DNA from: Deltaproteobacteria bacterium
GTDB taxonomy: Bacteria > JAGRBM01 > JAHCIT01
DNA length: 64,000 bases
NCBI GenBank assembly: GCA_026129095.1
Contig: JAHCIT010000004.1
Coordinates: forward strand, 62,001 to 126,000
Reading direction: 5' to 3'
Shown here: piece by piece, positions 1 through 8,706 of the stretch
How positions within the stretch are numbered: the first letter of the stretch is position 1
How the letters are laid out: each line of letters starts with the position of its first letter
Position numbers and translations under genes: made by a program
Notes under the pieces: model-generated
Seen by the model: the letters and a program-made list of their open reading frames with translations, nothing else
Database searches by the model: none
What the model was told of the DNA's origin: nothing

Positions 1-2
1 CG

Positions 3-482
3 GAGATCCCCGCGGGCGGGGTGAAGGCGGGGCTGATCGGCCCGGACTCCCTGAGCCACGTCTGGGAGCGGGTGGAGAAGACCGCCGCCGAACTGGAGAT
101 CCCGATCAAACCCCCTTCCCGTTTGCCAAACACGCACCTGGCGCTGGAGGCGGCCGTGGAACTCGGCCAGACGGAGACGGGAGCGCGGTTCCGCTCGCGG
201 GTGTTCGACGCGTTCTTTCTGGAGGACCGCGACATCGGGGCGCAGCCGGTCCTGCTGGACCTGGCCGCCGGGGCGGGGGCCGACACGGCCCGCCTCCGGG
301 AAGCCCTCGACGGGCGCGTCCACTTCGATACCGTCGAGAGCAACCGGGAGGCCGGATACGACGAGCTTGTGACCGGCGTCCCCACGATTCTGGCCGGGGG
401 CCTGAGGTCGCTCGGCGTGCAGCCGCTGGATACCTACCGGGGGCTGTTCGACCACTATCTCCGCAAGGCGGCCGACGCCTGA
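3..482 (+). CDS. DsbA-family thioredoxin-fold protein, C-terminal part
   Basis: The reading frame is open to the left edge, so this is the C-terminal part (about 160 residues) of a longer protein. The visible segment has the helical insert and the 'TGVPT' cis-proline loop near the C-terminus that are typical of the DsbA-like / FrnE / 2-hydroxychromene-2-carboxylate isomerase superfamily. The redox CxxC or isomerase active site would lie upstream and cannot be judged. The family catalyses disulfide exchange or glutathione-dependent isomerisation. The stop lies 26 bp before the PIN-PhoH gene, so the two may be co-transcribed. Family assignment is moderately sure; substrate is unknown. Confidence 0.7.
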   Translation, partial: EIPAGGVKAGLIGPDSLSHVWERVEKTAAELEIPIKPPSRLPNTHLALEAAVELGQTETGARFRSRVFDAFFLEDRDIGAQPVLLDLAAGAGADTARLREALDGRVHFDTVESNREAGYDELVTGVPTILAGGLRSLGVQPLDTYRGLFDHYLRKAADA

Positions 483-508
483 ATGGATACTCCAGGGAGC
501 CCACTTCA

Positions 509-1945
509 TTGATATTCTACGTACTCGACACCAACGTCCTGCTGTTCGACCCGCAAGCGATCGCCAAGTTCGGCTCCGAATACGTCGTCGTGCCGATCAC
601 GGTGCTGGAGGAGCTGGACACCTTCAAGCGCGACCAGACGGAACTGGGGCGGAACGCCCGCATGGTGATGCGCTACCTGGACGCGCTCCGCTCCAAGGGG
701 CTCATCAGCCACGGCGTCGAGCTCGAAGGGGGCGGGAAGCTGATCGTCGCCGTGGGGTTCGAGACGGATCTCCGCCTTCTCCCCGACGATCTCGACAGCC
801 ACAAGGCCGACAACCGGATCCTTTCGGTCGCCCTCGCCATCCAGCAGGGAAACCTCTTTTCGCAGTTCACCGCCGACGGCCCCTCCATCCTGAGGACGAG
901 CCGCCCGGATGTCTGCGTCGTCTCCCGCGATGTGAACCTCCGCATCAAGGCCGACGCCCTGGGCCTGAAGGCGAACGACTACCAGGTGGGCCCCACCCGG
1001 AACCTCGACGACCTCTACCGGCGCCTGAGGGAAATCCACGTGGAGCCGGAGACCATAGACCGGCTCTACCGCGAGGGGCAGATCCGCTACGAGCCGGAGG
1101 AAGGCGAGCCGCCGCTCGCCGTGAACGAGTGCGTCGCCCTCATTGACCGCTACGTGCCGAGCCACACGGCGCTGGCCCGCCAGCGGGAGAACGGCACCAG
1201 CGGGCTTTTCCTCGTCAAGCCGCCCAAGGAGTCGGTCTGGGGCGTGCGGCCCAGGAACCGCGAGCAGGTGTTCGCCATGGACCTGCTGCTCGACGACCGG
1301 GTATCGCTCGTCTCGCTCGTGGGGAAGGCCGGCACCGGCAAGACGCTGCTCGCCATCGCCTGCGCGCTCATGCGGACGGCCGACGACCACCGCTACCAGA
1401 AGCTCCTCGTCTCAAGGCCGATCTTCCCGCTGGGGCGCGACCTTGGCTACCTCCCCGGCGACGTGGACGAGAAGCTCAAGCCCTGGATGCAGCCCATCTT
1501 CGACAACGTGGAGTACCTGCTCGGCTCCGAGTCCGAGGGGTCATCGGGCAACGAGAGCGGCGGGGGCCGCCGCCGGGGCGGCGACTATGCCCGCGGCGGG
1601 CACAAGCGCCGCCGCTACCAGGACCTCATTGACCTCGGCATCCTGGAAATCGAGCCGCTCACCTACATCCGCGGCCGGACGATCCCGCACCAGTTCATGA
1701 TCGTGGACGAGGCGCAGAACCTCACGCCCCACGAGATCAAGACGATCCTCACCCGCGCCGGCGAGGGGACGAAGGTGGTCCTCACCGGCGACCCGCACCA
1801 GATCGACAACCCCTATGTCGATTCGATCTCCAACGGGCTTACCTACGTGATCGAGAAGTTCCGGGGCGAGGCCGTCGCCGGGCACATGGTCCTCACCCAC
1901 GGCGAGCGGAGCGAGCTGGCCGAGAAGTCGGCGAACCTGCTGTAG
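509..1945 (+). CDS. PIN domain-PhoH family ATPase
   Basis: A 478-residue fusion of an N-terminal PIN nuclease-fold domain ('LDTNVLLFDP' near residues 6-15, further acidic residues in 'VLEELD' and 'KADNRIL') and a C-terminal PhoH ATPase. Walker A 'GKAGTGKT' lies near residue 272 and Walker B 'MIVDEAQ' near residue 397, followed by 'TGDPHQID'. This architecture is the PhoH2/YlaK type, linked in other bacteria to RNA unwinding and cleavage. The start is a TTG with AGGGAG nine bases upstream; the nearby ATG at 483 is out of frame. An unusual Gly/Ser/Arg-rich insert lies at about residues 339-368 between the Walker motifs. The gene converges on the GST gene with a 9-bp gap. Confidence 0.93.
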   Translation: MIFYVLDTNVLLFDPQAIAKFGSEYVVVPITVLEELDTFKRDQTELGRNARMVMRYLDALRSKGLISHGVELEGGGKLIVAVGFETDLRLLPDDLDSHKADNRILSVALAIQQGNLFSQFTADGPSILRTSRPDVCVVSRDVNLRIKADALGLKANDYQVGPTRNLDDLYRRLREIHVEPETIDRLYREGQIRYEPEEGEPPLAVNECVALIDRYVPSHTALARQRENGTSGLFLVKPPKESVWGVRPRNREQVFAMDLLLDDRVSLVSLVGKAGTGKTLLAIACALMRTADDHRYQKLLVSRPIFPLGRDLGYLPGDVDEKLKPWMQPIFDNVEYLLGSESEGSSGNESGGGRRRGGDYARGGHKRRRYQDLIDLGILEIEPLTYIRGRTIPHQFMIVDEAQNLTPHEIKTILTRAGEGTKVVLTGDPHQIDNPYVDSISNGLTYVIEKFRGEAVAGHMVLTHGERSELAEKSANLL

Positions 1946-1954
1946 GGAAGCCCC

Positions 1955-2566
1955 TCAGTCCGCAATCGCCTTGCGGAAGGCGGGGCGGCCCGTTTGCCGC
2001 TTGGCGTATTCGGCCAGTTCCGGGTGGCCGCCGAGCAGTTCCATGGATTTCGCCCAGGAGAGCATCGAGCCCATCATGAGGTCCGCCACGGTGAACCTGC
2101 CGCCGACGAGGTATTCCTTCCCGGCGACGGCCTTCCTCAGCACGTCGAGCGCGGCGCCGAGCTTCTTTTTTGCCGCCTCGATGGCGGCTGGGTCGCGCTT
2201 GTCAGCCGGGGTCATCACCTGGAGCTTGAAGAGGTCGCCCAAGGGCGGCTCCACCGTCGCCACGCCGAACAGGATCCACTGGTAGTATTCGCCCCGCTCC
2301 GGCGTGCCGGGAAGGGGCGCGAGCCCCTTGTCCGGGTATTTGTCGGCCAGATGCAGGCAGATCGCCGCCGACTCGATCAGCGTCTGGCCGCCGTCCTTCA
2401 GTGCCGGCATCACGCCCAAGGGATGCACGGCGAGATATTCGGGCTTCTTGTGGCCGCCCGTGGCGAGGTCAATGCGGACCAGCTCGTAGGGAACACCGAG
2501 TTCCTCCAGAAGCCAGCGGGGGCGCGTCGCACGGGTGCGGGGGGCGTAATAGAGCGTAATGGACAT
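1955..2566 (-). CDS. Glutathione S-transferase family protein
   Basis: A 203-residue protein of normal GST length. The N-terminal half is a thioredoxin-like domain ('MSITLYYAPRTRATRPRWLL', then 'VMPALKDGGQTLIESAAI', the cis-Pro and Glu-Ser glutathione-binding loop near residues 52-68). The C-terminal half is the all-helical GST domain. It probably conjugates or reduces small electrophiles with glutathione in the cytoplasm; the substrate is not predictable. The serine/arginine active site in 'APRTRA' suggests a beta- or nu-like bacterial GST. It is a monocistronic minus-strand gene between PhoH and a small basic protein. Confidence 0.9.
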   Translation of the reverse strand: MSITLYYAPRTRATRPRWLLEELGVPYELVRIDLATGGHKKPEYLAVHPLGVMPALKDGGQTLIESAAICLHLADKYPDKGLAPLPGTPERGEYYQWILFGVATVEPPLGDLFKLQVMTPADKRDPAAIEAAKKKLGAALDVLRKAVAGKEYLVGGRFTVADLMMGSMLSWAKSMELLGGHPELAEYAKRQTGRPAFRKAIAD

Positions 2567-2671
2567 GATCGTTCACTCTCCCGGCCGGAAGGTGAAATAA
2601 AACTCCGGCGCGGCTCCATTCGTGACGCCGGACCCTGTGGGAAGTCAAAGGGGGGATTTACGGGCGGACCG

Positions 2672-2863
2672 CTACTTCTTCCCCTGTCCCGGCCGGTGGG
2701 ACTTGCCGTGGGGGTTGCGGCGGGTGGCCTTCTTCTGGACGGCGTGGGCGTTCATCTTCGAGGCTGTCTTGAGCTTCGTGGCGGCGGCGCGCTTGGCGTG
2801 GCTCTTTTTCGGCGCCTTGCTCTTTTCGGAACTCTTGCGGATAAAGACCGACTTGCGGCTCAT
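2672..2863 (-). CDS. Small lysine/arginine-rich basic protein
   Basis: A 63-residue protein beginning 'MSRKSVFIRKSSEK' and ending 'HRPGQGKK'. It is rich in Lys, Arg, Ala and His and has almost no acidic residues. The start was chosen because AAAGGGAG lies upstream of this ATG at a usable distance; an upstream extension to 2923 has no comparable site. The composition resembles small histone H1-like or ribosome-associated tails, so nucleic-acid binding is a reasonable inference, but no named family was recognised. It is transcribed away from comF, with 102 bp between the two starts. Confidence 0.65.
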   Translation of the reverse strand: MSRKSVFIRKSSEKSKAPKKSHAKRAAATKLKTASKMNAHAVQKKATRRNPHGKSHRPGQGKK

Positions 2864-2915
2864 CTGGATGGTTCTCCCTTTCAGCCAGTAGCTAGCACGG
2901 CAGGGGGCCGGTTTC

Positions 2916-2931
2916 ACTGACAACCGTCAGT
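2916..2931. promoter_or_regulatory. Short palindrome between divergent genes
   Basis: ACTGAC-AACC-GTCAGT is a perfect 6-bp inverted repeat in the 102-bp gap between the divergent small basic protein gene and comF. Its position would suit a shared operator, but the arms are short and chance occurrence cannot be excluded. Confidence 0.2.
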
Positions 2932-2965
2932 TGCCGCCCCGCCCCCGGCGCGCCCAGACTCCCCC

Positions 2966-3718
2966 ATGCCCCGCTGGAAGGATTTCGCCGCGCCGCTGCT
3001 CGACTGGCTGATCCCGGCCCGCTGCGCCTTCTGCACGAAAAACCCGGCGGCGCGGGGCAGCTCGCTCTGTCTGGGCTGCCGGCAAAGGCTGGAGCCCGTA
3101 CGGGAGCCCTGGTGTCCCCTCTGCGGCGAGCCCTGGCGCTTCGCCGCCACTGTTTCCATGAGCGACGCGGCCGCCTCGCACCCCTGTCCCCGCTGCCTGA
3201 AAAGCCCGCCCCCCTTCGAGCGGGTCCGCTCGGCGTTCGTCTACCGGGAGCCGCTGAAAGGGGCGGTCTCGCGGCTCAAGTTCGGGGGCGACCTCGCCCT
3301 CCTGCGCCCGCTGGAAGAGCTGTTCGGGGAGGCGTTCGGCGAGGTGGTGGAGCCGGGCGCGGTCATCGCCAGCGTTCCGCCCGCGCCGGGAAAGCTGAAG
3401 GAGCGCGGGTTCGACCTCGCCCACCGGCTCGCCCGGCGTCTGGCGGCCGTTCACGGCAGTTCCACCATCCGCACGGACCTCCTTGCCCCAACGGGCGAGG
3501 GGACCGAGCAGGCGGGGCTCAAGTACCGCGAGCGGGAGGCGAATGCGCGCCTGCGGTTCCGGGCGGCGGGTGCCCGCCTTGAGGGAACTCCCGTGGTCTA
3601 TCTGGTGGACGATGTCTGCACGACGGCGGCGACGCTCAGGGCCTGCGCCGCCATCCTGAAATCCCAGGGGGCGGGAACGGTGCGGGGGCTCACCCTCGCC
3701 CGGACGGTGCAGGAGTAG
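2966..3718 (+). CDS. comF: ComF family phosphoribosyltransferase-like protein
   Basis: A 250-residue protein with N-terminal Cys pairs ('CAFC', 'CLGC', 'CPLC', 'CPRC') of the ComF double-zinc-ribbon type. A type I phosphoribosyltransferase domain follows, with the PRPP-binding loop 'VVYLVDDVCTTAATL' near residues 209-223 and a typical 'KERGFDLAHRLARRLA' segment. ComF proteins act in DNA uptake or recombination at replication forks in competent bacteria, and many non-competent bacteria keep them. The length is normal for the family. The stop is 6 bp from the convergent ABC substrate-binding gene. Confidence 0.92.
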   Translation: MPRWKDFAAPLLDWLIPARCAFCTKNPAARGSSLCLGCRQRLEPVREPWCPLCGEPWRFAATVSMSDAAASHPCPRCLKSPPPFERVRSAFVYREPLKGAVSRLKFGGDLALLRPLEELFGEAFGEVVEPGAVIASVPPAPGKLKERGFDLAHRLARRLAAVHGSSTIRTDLLAPTGEGTEQAGLKYREREANARLRFRAAGARLEGTPVVYLVDDVCTTAATLRACAAILKSQGAGTVRGLTLARTVQE

Positions 3719-3724
3719 CGGCGC

Positions 3725-4993
3725 CTAGCGCGACCCGACGATCTCGATCGGGAAACCGTTCTCGGCGGCGTACTGCATCACGTTCAGCGCGATGGTGCGG
3801 TCCACGCCGATCGCCTTGGCCGTCTCGTTGTTGAGCGTGACCATGAGCTTGTCGGGGCTGGCGATGGTGATGAGGCCGGGGTCGGCTCCGCCGAGTACCC
3901 GGTTGGACAGGTCGCCCACCTTGCGGCCGATGTCGAACAGGTCGGGCGAGAGCCCCACGAGCGCGCCCGCCGTGACGAACGACCGCTCGAAGACGAAGAA
4001 CGGGATCTTGCGGTCGAGGGTGAACTTGAGGATCAGCTTTATCGTGTCGCCCCGGACGACGGTGCGGTCGGGGACGAGCCACAGGGCGTCAATGCCGCCC
4101 TCGAACTTGCGGAGCGCGTTCGCCAGATCGCTCGGGTCATCCACCCGGACGGGGAGGATCTCGAACCCCTGCGAGGGGGCGATGAAGCGGGCCTGCTCGA
4201 TGAGGTCGCCGGTGTTCTTGGGATCATAGAGGACGCCGACCTTCTGTATCTTGGGTACGACGCTCTTGAAGGTGACGAGCTGCGCCTTCACCGGCACGTC
4301 CAGCGACAGGCCGGTCATGTTCTTGGTCTTGAGGTCCTCGCGCTGGGGATTGGTTACCATCGAGAAGAGCACCGGGATGTTCTTCACATGGTCGCGGCAC
4401 AGGCGCGAGGCGCCCAGGCCCACCGTGACGATGAGGTCGGGCTTGTCGGTGGCCTTCACCAGCCGGTCCACGATGGTCCGGCCCTGGTTGTCGTCCCGGT
4501 TCATGTCGTAGATCTCGATTTCCGCCTTGAGGGCCGAGCGGATTCCCTCGACCACCTTGTCGTACCGGTCGATCTTCTCGGTCACGATGACCGAGACGCG
4601 CTTGGTGGAGATGACCTGCGGCTTCTCCGGCGAGGCGAACAGGACGAACTCCTCGGCGCGGCGGTTGACGGCGGAGATGTAGTATTCGAGCCCCTCAGGA
4701 GTGACGGCCTTGGCCTCGATATCCGCCTTGTAGTTCCCGCCCTTGATCTTCTGGAGGTAGAGCTGCGAGTAGCTGCGGTTGCCGGCGCGGCGGTAGAACA
4801 CCGAGGCGTATTCGAGCTGGCTGTCGGGCTCGATCGTGACGCTGATCGTGACCGGCTTGCCCCGCTCGGCGAACTCGATGCCGCGGTGGACGATCGTGAA
4901 GGGATTCTGGGCCATCGCCGGGACGGCAAGCGCCAGCATCCAGATCCATGTGGCACAAATCACGATCCTGCTGCGGATAGTCTCTTTCCTCAC
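3725..4993 (-). CDS. ABC transporter substrate-binding protein (DUF534 / ABC_sub_bind)
   Basis: A 422-residue exported protein with an N-terminal signal peptide (hydrophobic core near residues 10-25, cleavage probably after 'PAMA'). A roughly 80-residue beta-rich extension precedes an ABC_sub_bind (TrpX-like, DUF534) domain from about residue 130 ('VSVIVTEKIDRYDKVVEGI', later 'VGVLYDP' and 'LVGLSPD'). The family binds small ligands such as aromatic amino acids in the periplasm for an ABC importer. No permease or ATPase lies next to it, so it is an orphan or signalling binding protein. The extra N-terminal domain is unusual for the family. Confidence 0.85.
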   Translation of the reverse strand: MRKETIRSRIVICATWIWMLALAVPAMAQNPFTIVHRGIEFAERGKPVTISVTIEPDSQLEYASVFYRRAGNRSYSQLYLQKIKGGNYKADIEAKAVTPEGLEYYISAVNRRAEEFVLFASPEKPQVISTKRVSVIVTEKIDRYDKVVEGIRSALKAEIEIYDMNRDDNQGRTIVDRLVKATDKPDLIVTVGLGASRLCRDHVKNIPVLFSMVTNPQREDLKTKNMTGLSLDVPVKAQLVTFKSVVPKIQKVGVLYDPKNTGDLIEQARFIAPSQGFEILPVRVDDPSDLANALRKFEGGIDALWLVPDRTVVRGDTIKLILKFTLDRKIPFFVFERSFVTAGALVGLSPDLFDIGRKVGDLSNRVLGGADPGLITIASPDKLMVTLNNETAKAIGVDRTIALNVMQYAAENGFPIEIVGSR

Positions 4994-5334
4994 TGCACCA
5001 TGTCCTTCCGTCCGGCCGCGCTTTCACACTGGCCCCGTGCCGTCTCCCGGAACATCCCAGGCGCGTTACCGCCAACGCTTCCTTCCCGGATTCCGGAGCC
5101 CGTCGCACGGGTTACAAAACTGCTACAACGGGCAGTGTGCCGGACAGGGCTGAAACAGTCAACAATATTGACCAGTTAGCACCGGCCCCCCGGCACCCCC
5201 CTGACGCGCCGCTCCCCGGCCTGTTTCCGGGCCGTCAAATCTCGCCCCGGTCGTTGATTTGCCCGGCCCGGTCGCGGTAGAAAACTGCCTGTAGGCGAGA
5301 GCTATTCCGACCCAGAAGCGGACCCCCGTTTTCC
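4994..5334. other. Divergent intergenic region before gyrA
   Basis: 341 bp without a credible gene, separating the minus-strand substrate-binding gene from gyrA. Minus-strand TTGACT (5162-5157) followed after 17 bp by CACACT is a weak promoter candidate for the substrate-binding gene. A better plus-strand promoter candidate for gyrA is listed separately. No stable RNA was recognised. Confidence 0.5.
5254..5283 (+). promoter_or_regulatory. Candidate sigma-70-type promoter for gyrA
   Basis: TTGATT (5254-5259) and TAGAAA (5278-5283) are separated by 18 bp and lie about 50 bp upstream of the gyrA ATG. Each hexamer matches four of six consensus positions. This is a prediction by eye only. Confidence 0.4.
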
Positions 5335-7812
5335 ATGCCCGAATCCCAGACCCCGAACACGCACAGAACCCAGCCCATCAGCATCGAGGACGAGATGCGG
5401 AACTCGTACATGGCCTATGCCATGTCGGTCATCGTCGGCCGCGCCCTGCCCGATATCCGCGACGGGATGAAGCCGGTCCACCGCCGCATCCTCTATGCGA
5501 TGCTCCGCGAGGGGCTCACCTCCGACAAGAAGCACTCCAAGTGCGCCGGCGTCGTGGGCGAGGTGCTGAAGAAATACCACCCGCACGGGGACTCGGCCGT
5601 CTATGACGCCCTGGTCCGCATGGCCCAGCCCTGGAACCTGCGCTACCCGCTGATCGACGGACAGGGGAACTTCGGCTCGGTGGACGGCGACCCGCCGGCC
5701 GCCTACCGGTACACCGAGTCCAGACTGACGCCGCTTGCCGAAGCCCTTATGGAGGATATTGACCGGGAGACGGTCGATTTCACCCCGAACTTCGACGGTG
5801 CGGTGATGGAGCCGGTCGTGCTGCCCGGCAGGATTCCGAACCTGCTTATCAACGGCTCGGACGGCATCGCCGTCGGCATGGCGACCAAGATTCCGCCGCA
5901 CAACCTGACCGAGCTGTGCAATGCCATCTGTGAACTCATTGACAACCCGCAGGCCAGCATCGACGACCTGATGAAGCATGTGAAGGGGCCGGATTTCCCC
6001 ACCGCCGGGACCATCATGGGCCGCAACGGCATCGTGGACGCCTACCACACCGGCCGCGGCAAGGTGATCGTGCGCGCCAAGGCCGAGTTCGAGGAAGTCC
6101 GCAAGGACCGCGAGGCGATCGTCGTCACGGAAATCCCCTACCAGGTGAACAAGGCCCGGCTGATCGAGAAGATCGCCGACCTGGTGCGCGACAAGCGGGT
6201 CGAGGGCATCTCCGACATCCGCGACGAATCGGACCGCAGCGGCATGCGGATCGTCATCGAGCTGAAGAAGGACGCCAACGGCGGCGTGGTGCTGAACAAC
6301 CTGTACAAGCACACGCAGCTCCAGGACAGCTACGGCATCATCATGCTCGGCATCCGCGGCGGGCGCCCCTCTACGCTCTCGCTGAAGGAGATCCTCCAGG
6401 AGTTCATCAAGCACCGGTTCGAGGTCGTCACCCGCCGCACCGCCTTCCTGTTGCGTCAGGCCCGGCGCCGGGCGCATGTCCTCGAAGGGTTCAAGATCGC
6501 CCTCGACAACCTGGACGAGGTGATCGCGCTGATCCGGGGTTCGAAGAACCCGGACGACGCCCACCAGGGCCTCATGGCGAAGTTCGGCCTGAGCGACGTG
6601 CAGGCCAAGGAAATCCTCGAACTCCGCCTCCAGCGCCTCACCGGCATGGAGCGGCAGAAGATCCTCGACGAGCTGGCCGAGGTGATGAAGCTGATCGCCG
6701 AACTGGAGGCCATCCTCGCCGACGAGAAGAAGGTTTATGCCATCATCCGCACCGAGACGGTGGAGATGCGCGACCGGTTCGGCGACGAGCGGCGCACGCA
6801 GATCGCCGCGGCCGCCGGCGACATCGACGCCGAGGACCTCATCGCCGACGAGCCGATGGTCGTGACCGTGTCCCACCAGGGCTACATCAAGCGCAGTTCC
6901 ACGTCGCTCTACCGCTCGCAGCGGCGCGGCGGGAAGGGCGTCATCGGCGCCACCACGAAGGAGGAGGATTTCGTCGAGACGGTCTTCGCCTGCTCGACCA
7001 AGAGCTACCTCCTCATCTTCACCACCCTGGGCCGCATCTACTGGCTCAAGGTCCACGACATCCCGGAGGGCTCGCGCATCGCCAAGGGCAAGGCGATCGT
7101 GAACCTGGTGCAGATACGCTCCGGCGAGGGCGAGCGCATCGCCACGGTGATGCCGCTCCGCGAGTTCACGCCGGACCAGTTCCTGCTGTTCGTCACCAAG
7201 AAGGGCACGGTGAAGAAGACCTCGCTGGAGGACTTCTCCCGCCCCAGGCCGAGCGGGATCATCGCGCTCGGCATTGACGAGGGCGACGAGCTGAAGACCG
7301 TGCTCTCCTGCACCGCCGGCGACGAGATCATGATCGGCTCGCGCAAGGGGATGGCGGTCCGGTTCCCGAACGGCAAGGTGCGCCCGATGGGCCGCGCCGC
7401 CGTGGGTGTCCGCGGCATCGACCTCGATGACGACGACGAGGTGGTGGGTGCGGCCGCCGTCCGGGAGAGTTCGACCATCCTCACCGTCATGGCCAACGGC
7501 TACGGCAAGCGCACGCCGGTCGCCGAGTACCGGATCACCAACCGGGGCGGCAAGGGTGTCATCAACGCCAACGTCACGGAGAAGACCGGCCATGTGGTGT
7601 CGGTCGAGCGCGTCGAGGACGACGACCAGCTCATGCTCATCACCACCCACGGCAAGCTGATCCGCATCAACGTGAAGGAGATCAGCGTCATCGGCCGCAA
7701 CACCCAGGGTGTCCGGCTGCTGAACGTGGATGCGGGCGAGTCTGTCAGTTCCATCACCCGCGTTGCCGGCGAGAACGAGACGGCCGGCGACGACGCGGAC
7801 GGCGGAAGCTGA
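5335..7812 (+). CDS. gyrA: DNA gyrase subunit A
   Basis: An 825-residue type IIA topoisomerase subunit. The breakage-reunion domain carries catalytic Tyr126 in 'YRYTES'. The quinolone-determining region reads '[10 protein letters not shown]', with the usual Ser87 and Asp91, so no resistance substitution is visible there. The C-terminal pinwheel contains the GyrA box 'QRRGGKG' near residue 529, which marks gyrase rather than topoisomerase IV. The protein ends in a short acidic tail. With GyrB, which is not in this window, it introduces negative supercoils. The TPR lipoprotein gene starts 17 bp downstream and is probably co-transcribed. Confidence 0.98.
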   Translation: MPESQTPNTHRTQPISIEDEMRNSYMAYAMSVIVGRALPDIRDGMKPVHRRILYAMLREGLTSDKKHSKCAGVVGEVLKKYHPHGDSAVYDALVRMAQPWNLRYPLIDGQGNFGSVDGDPPAAYRYTESRLTPLAEALMEDIDRETVDFTPNFDGAVMEPVVLPGRIPNLLINGSDGIAVGMATKIPPHNLTELCNAICELIDNPQASIDDLMKHVKGPDFPTAGTIMGRNGIVDAYHTGRGKVIVRAKAEFEEVRKDREAIVVTEIPYQVNKARLIEKIADLVRDKRVEGISDIRDESDRSGMRIVIELKKDANGGVVLNNLYKHTQLQDSYGIIMLGIRGGRPSTLSLKEILQEFIKHRFEVVTRRTAFLLRQARRRAHVLEGFKIALDNLDEVIALIRGSKNPDDAHQGLMAKFGLSDVQAKEILELRLQRLTGMERQKILDELAEVMKLIAELEAILADEKKVYAIIRTETVEMRDRFGDERRTQIAAAAGDIDAEDLIADEPMVVTVSHQGYIKRSSTSLYRSQRRGGKGVIGATTKEEDFVETVFACSTKSYLLIFTTLGRIYWLKVHDIPEGSRIAKGKAIVNLVQIRSGEGERIATVMPLREFTPDQFLLFVTKKGTVKKTSLEDFSRPRPSGIIALGIDEGDELKTVLSCTAGDEIMIGSRKGMAVRFPNGKVRPMGRAAVGVRGIDLDDDDEVVGAAAVRESSTILTVMANGYGKRTPVAEYRITNRGGKGVINANVTEKTGHVVSVERVEDDDQLMLITTHGKLIRINVKEISVIGRNTQGVRLLNVDAGESVSSITRVAGENETAGDDADGGS

Positions 7813-7828
7813 CCGGCACGGCGGGCGC

Positions 7829-8686
7829 ATGGTTTCCGCCAGCAGGCTCCTCACGCCGGTCTCCCTGGGCGCCGCCCTCGCCCTTCTGTCGCTCCATGCC
7901 GCCTCCTGCGACCGCATGGGGCGCGACGTGCGGCTCCGGGAGCAGGCGCAGGCCGCGCTCCGGGCGTCGAAGCCCGCCGAGGCGGCCGACCTGTTCTTCC
8001 AGGCCTACGAGGCGAGCCCCCGCGGCCCCCACGCCGCCCGCAACCTCTATGACTTCGCCCGCACCGAGGAGCTGGAACTGAACCGGCCGGAGTTCGCCGT
8101 CGAGGTGTACGTCCGGTTCACGACCTCCTTTCCGAAAGACGCCCTGGCCCCGGAGGCACTGGAGCGGGCGGCGAGACTCTATTCCGAGCGGCTCGACAAC
8201 CCGCAGAAGGCCATTGATGTCCTGGTCCGGCTGGGGAACGACTACCCGGATTTCGCCCGTGCGGGGCAGGCGCGGCTCAACGTCGCCCGCGAATACGAGA
8301 AGATCGGCAACCGCGACCAGGCGTACGCCAAGTACGAGCAGTTTCTCCGCGACTTTCCCGGTTCGCCGCTGGCCCCGCGTGCGTGGTACCTGCTCGCCGC
8401 GCTCCAGTCCATGCAGGGGAGCTACCCGGAGGCGGTCAAGAGCCTCGACACGGCCGAGGCGGCCCTCTTTTCGGATCCCGGTATCGCCGCGTCCGAGGCA
8501 CCCGACTTCCTTGACCTCGTGCGGATCGAGCGGGCCCGCGCCCTAGAAAACATGGAAATGCCGGCCGAGGCGGTGGAGAGCTACCGGAGCGTCTCGGCCC
8601 ACTACCCCGGCGCCTCCGTGATCCGCGCCCGCATCGAGGCACTGGAGACGAAGCTCGCCGAAAAGGCCGAGAAGGGAACCCGGTAG
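7829..8686 (+). CDS. TPR-repeat outer-membrane lipoprotein (BamD/YfiO-like organisation)
   Basis: A 285-residue lipoprotein. The chosen ATG gives a clean lipoprotein signal with hydrophobic core and Cys27 in 'HAASC'; a longer reading frame starts inside gyrA and lacks a signal. The mature part is tetratricopeptide-like helices ('AAARLYSERLDNPQKAID', 'AREYEKIGNRDQAYAKYEQF'), resembling BamD or the cell-division coordinator CpoB. Such proteins scaffold envelope assembly. It follows gyrA by 17 bp. The fold is clear, while a specific role in the BAM complex is not established. Confidence 0.82.
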   Translation: MVSASRLLTPVSLGAALALLSLHAASCDRMGRDVRLREQAQAALRASKPAEAADLFFQAYEASPRGPHAARNLYDFARTEELELNRPEFAVEVYVRFTTSFPKDALAPEALERAARLYSERLDNPQKAIDVLVRLGNDYPDFARAGQARLNVAREYEKIGNRDQAYAKYEQFLRDFPGSPLAPRAWYLLAALQSMQGSYPEAVKSLDTAEAALFSDPGIAASEAPDFLDLVRIERARALENMEMPAEAVESYRSVSAHYPGASVIRARIEALETKLAEKAEKGTR

Positions 8687-8706
8687 GGTACGGACGCCGC
8701 CGGCCG

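Noticed and set aside
5302-7917. Very long open frame on the strand opposite gyrA
   Set aside because: It mirrors the gyrA codons, has His/Asp/Val-rich low-complexity character, and no ribosome site; a GC-rich antisense artefact.
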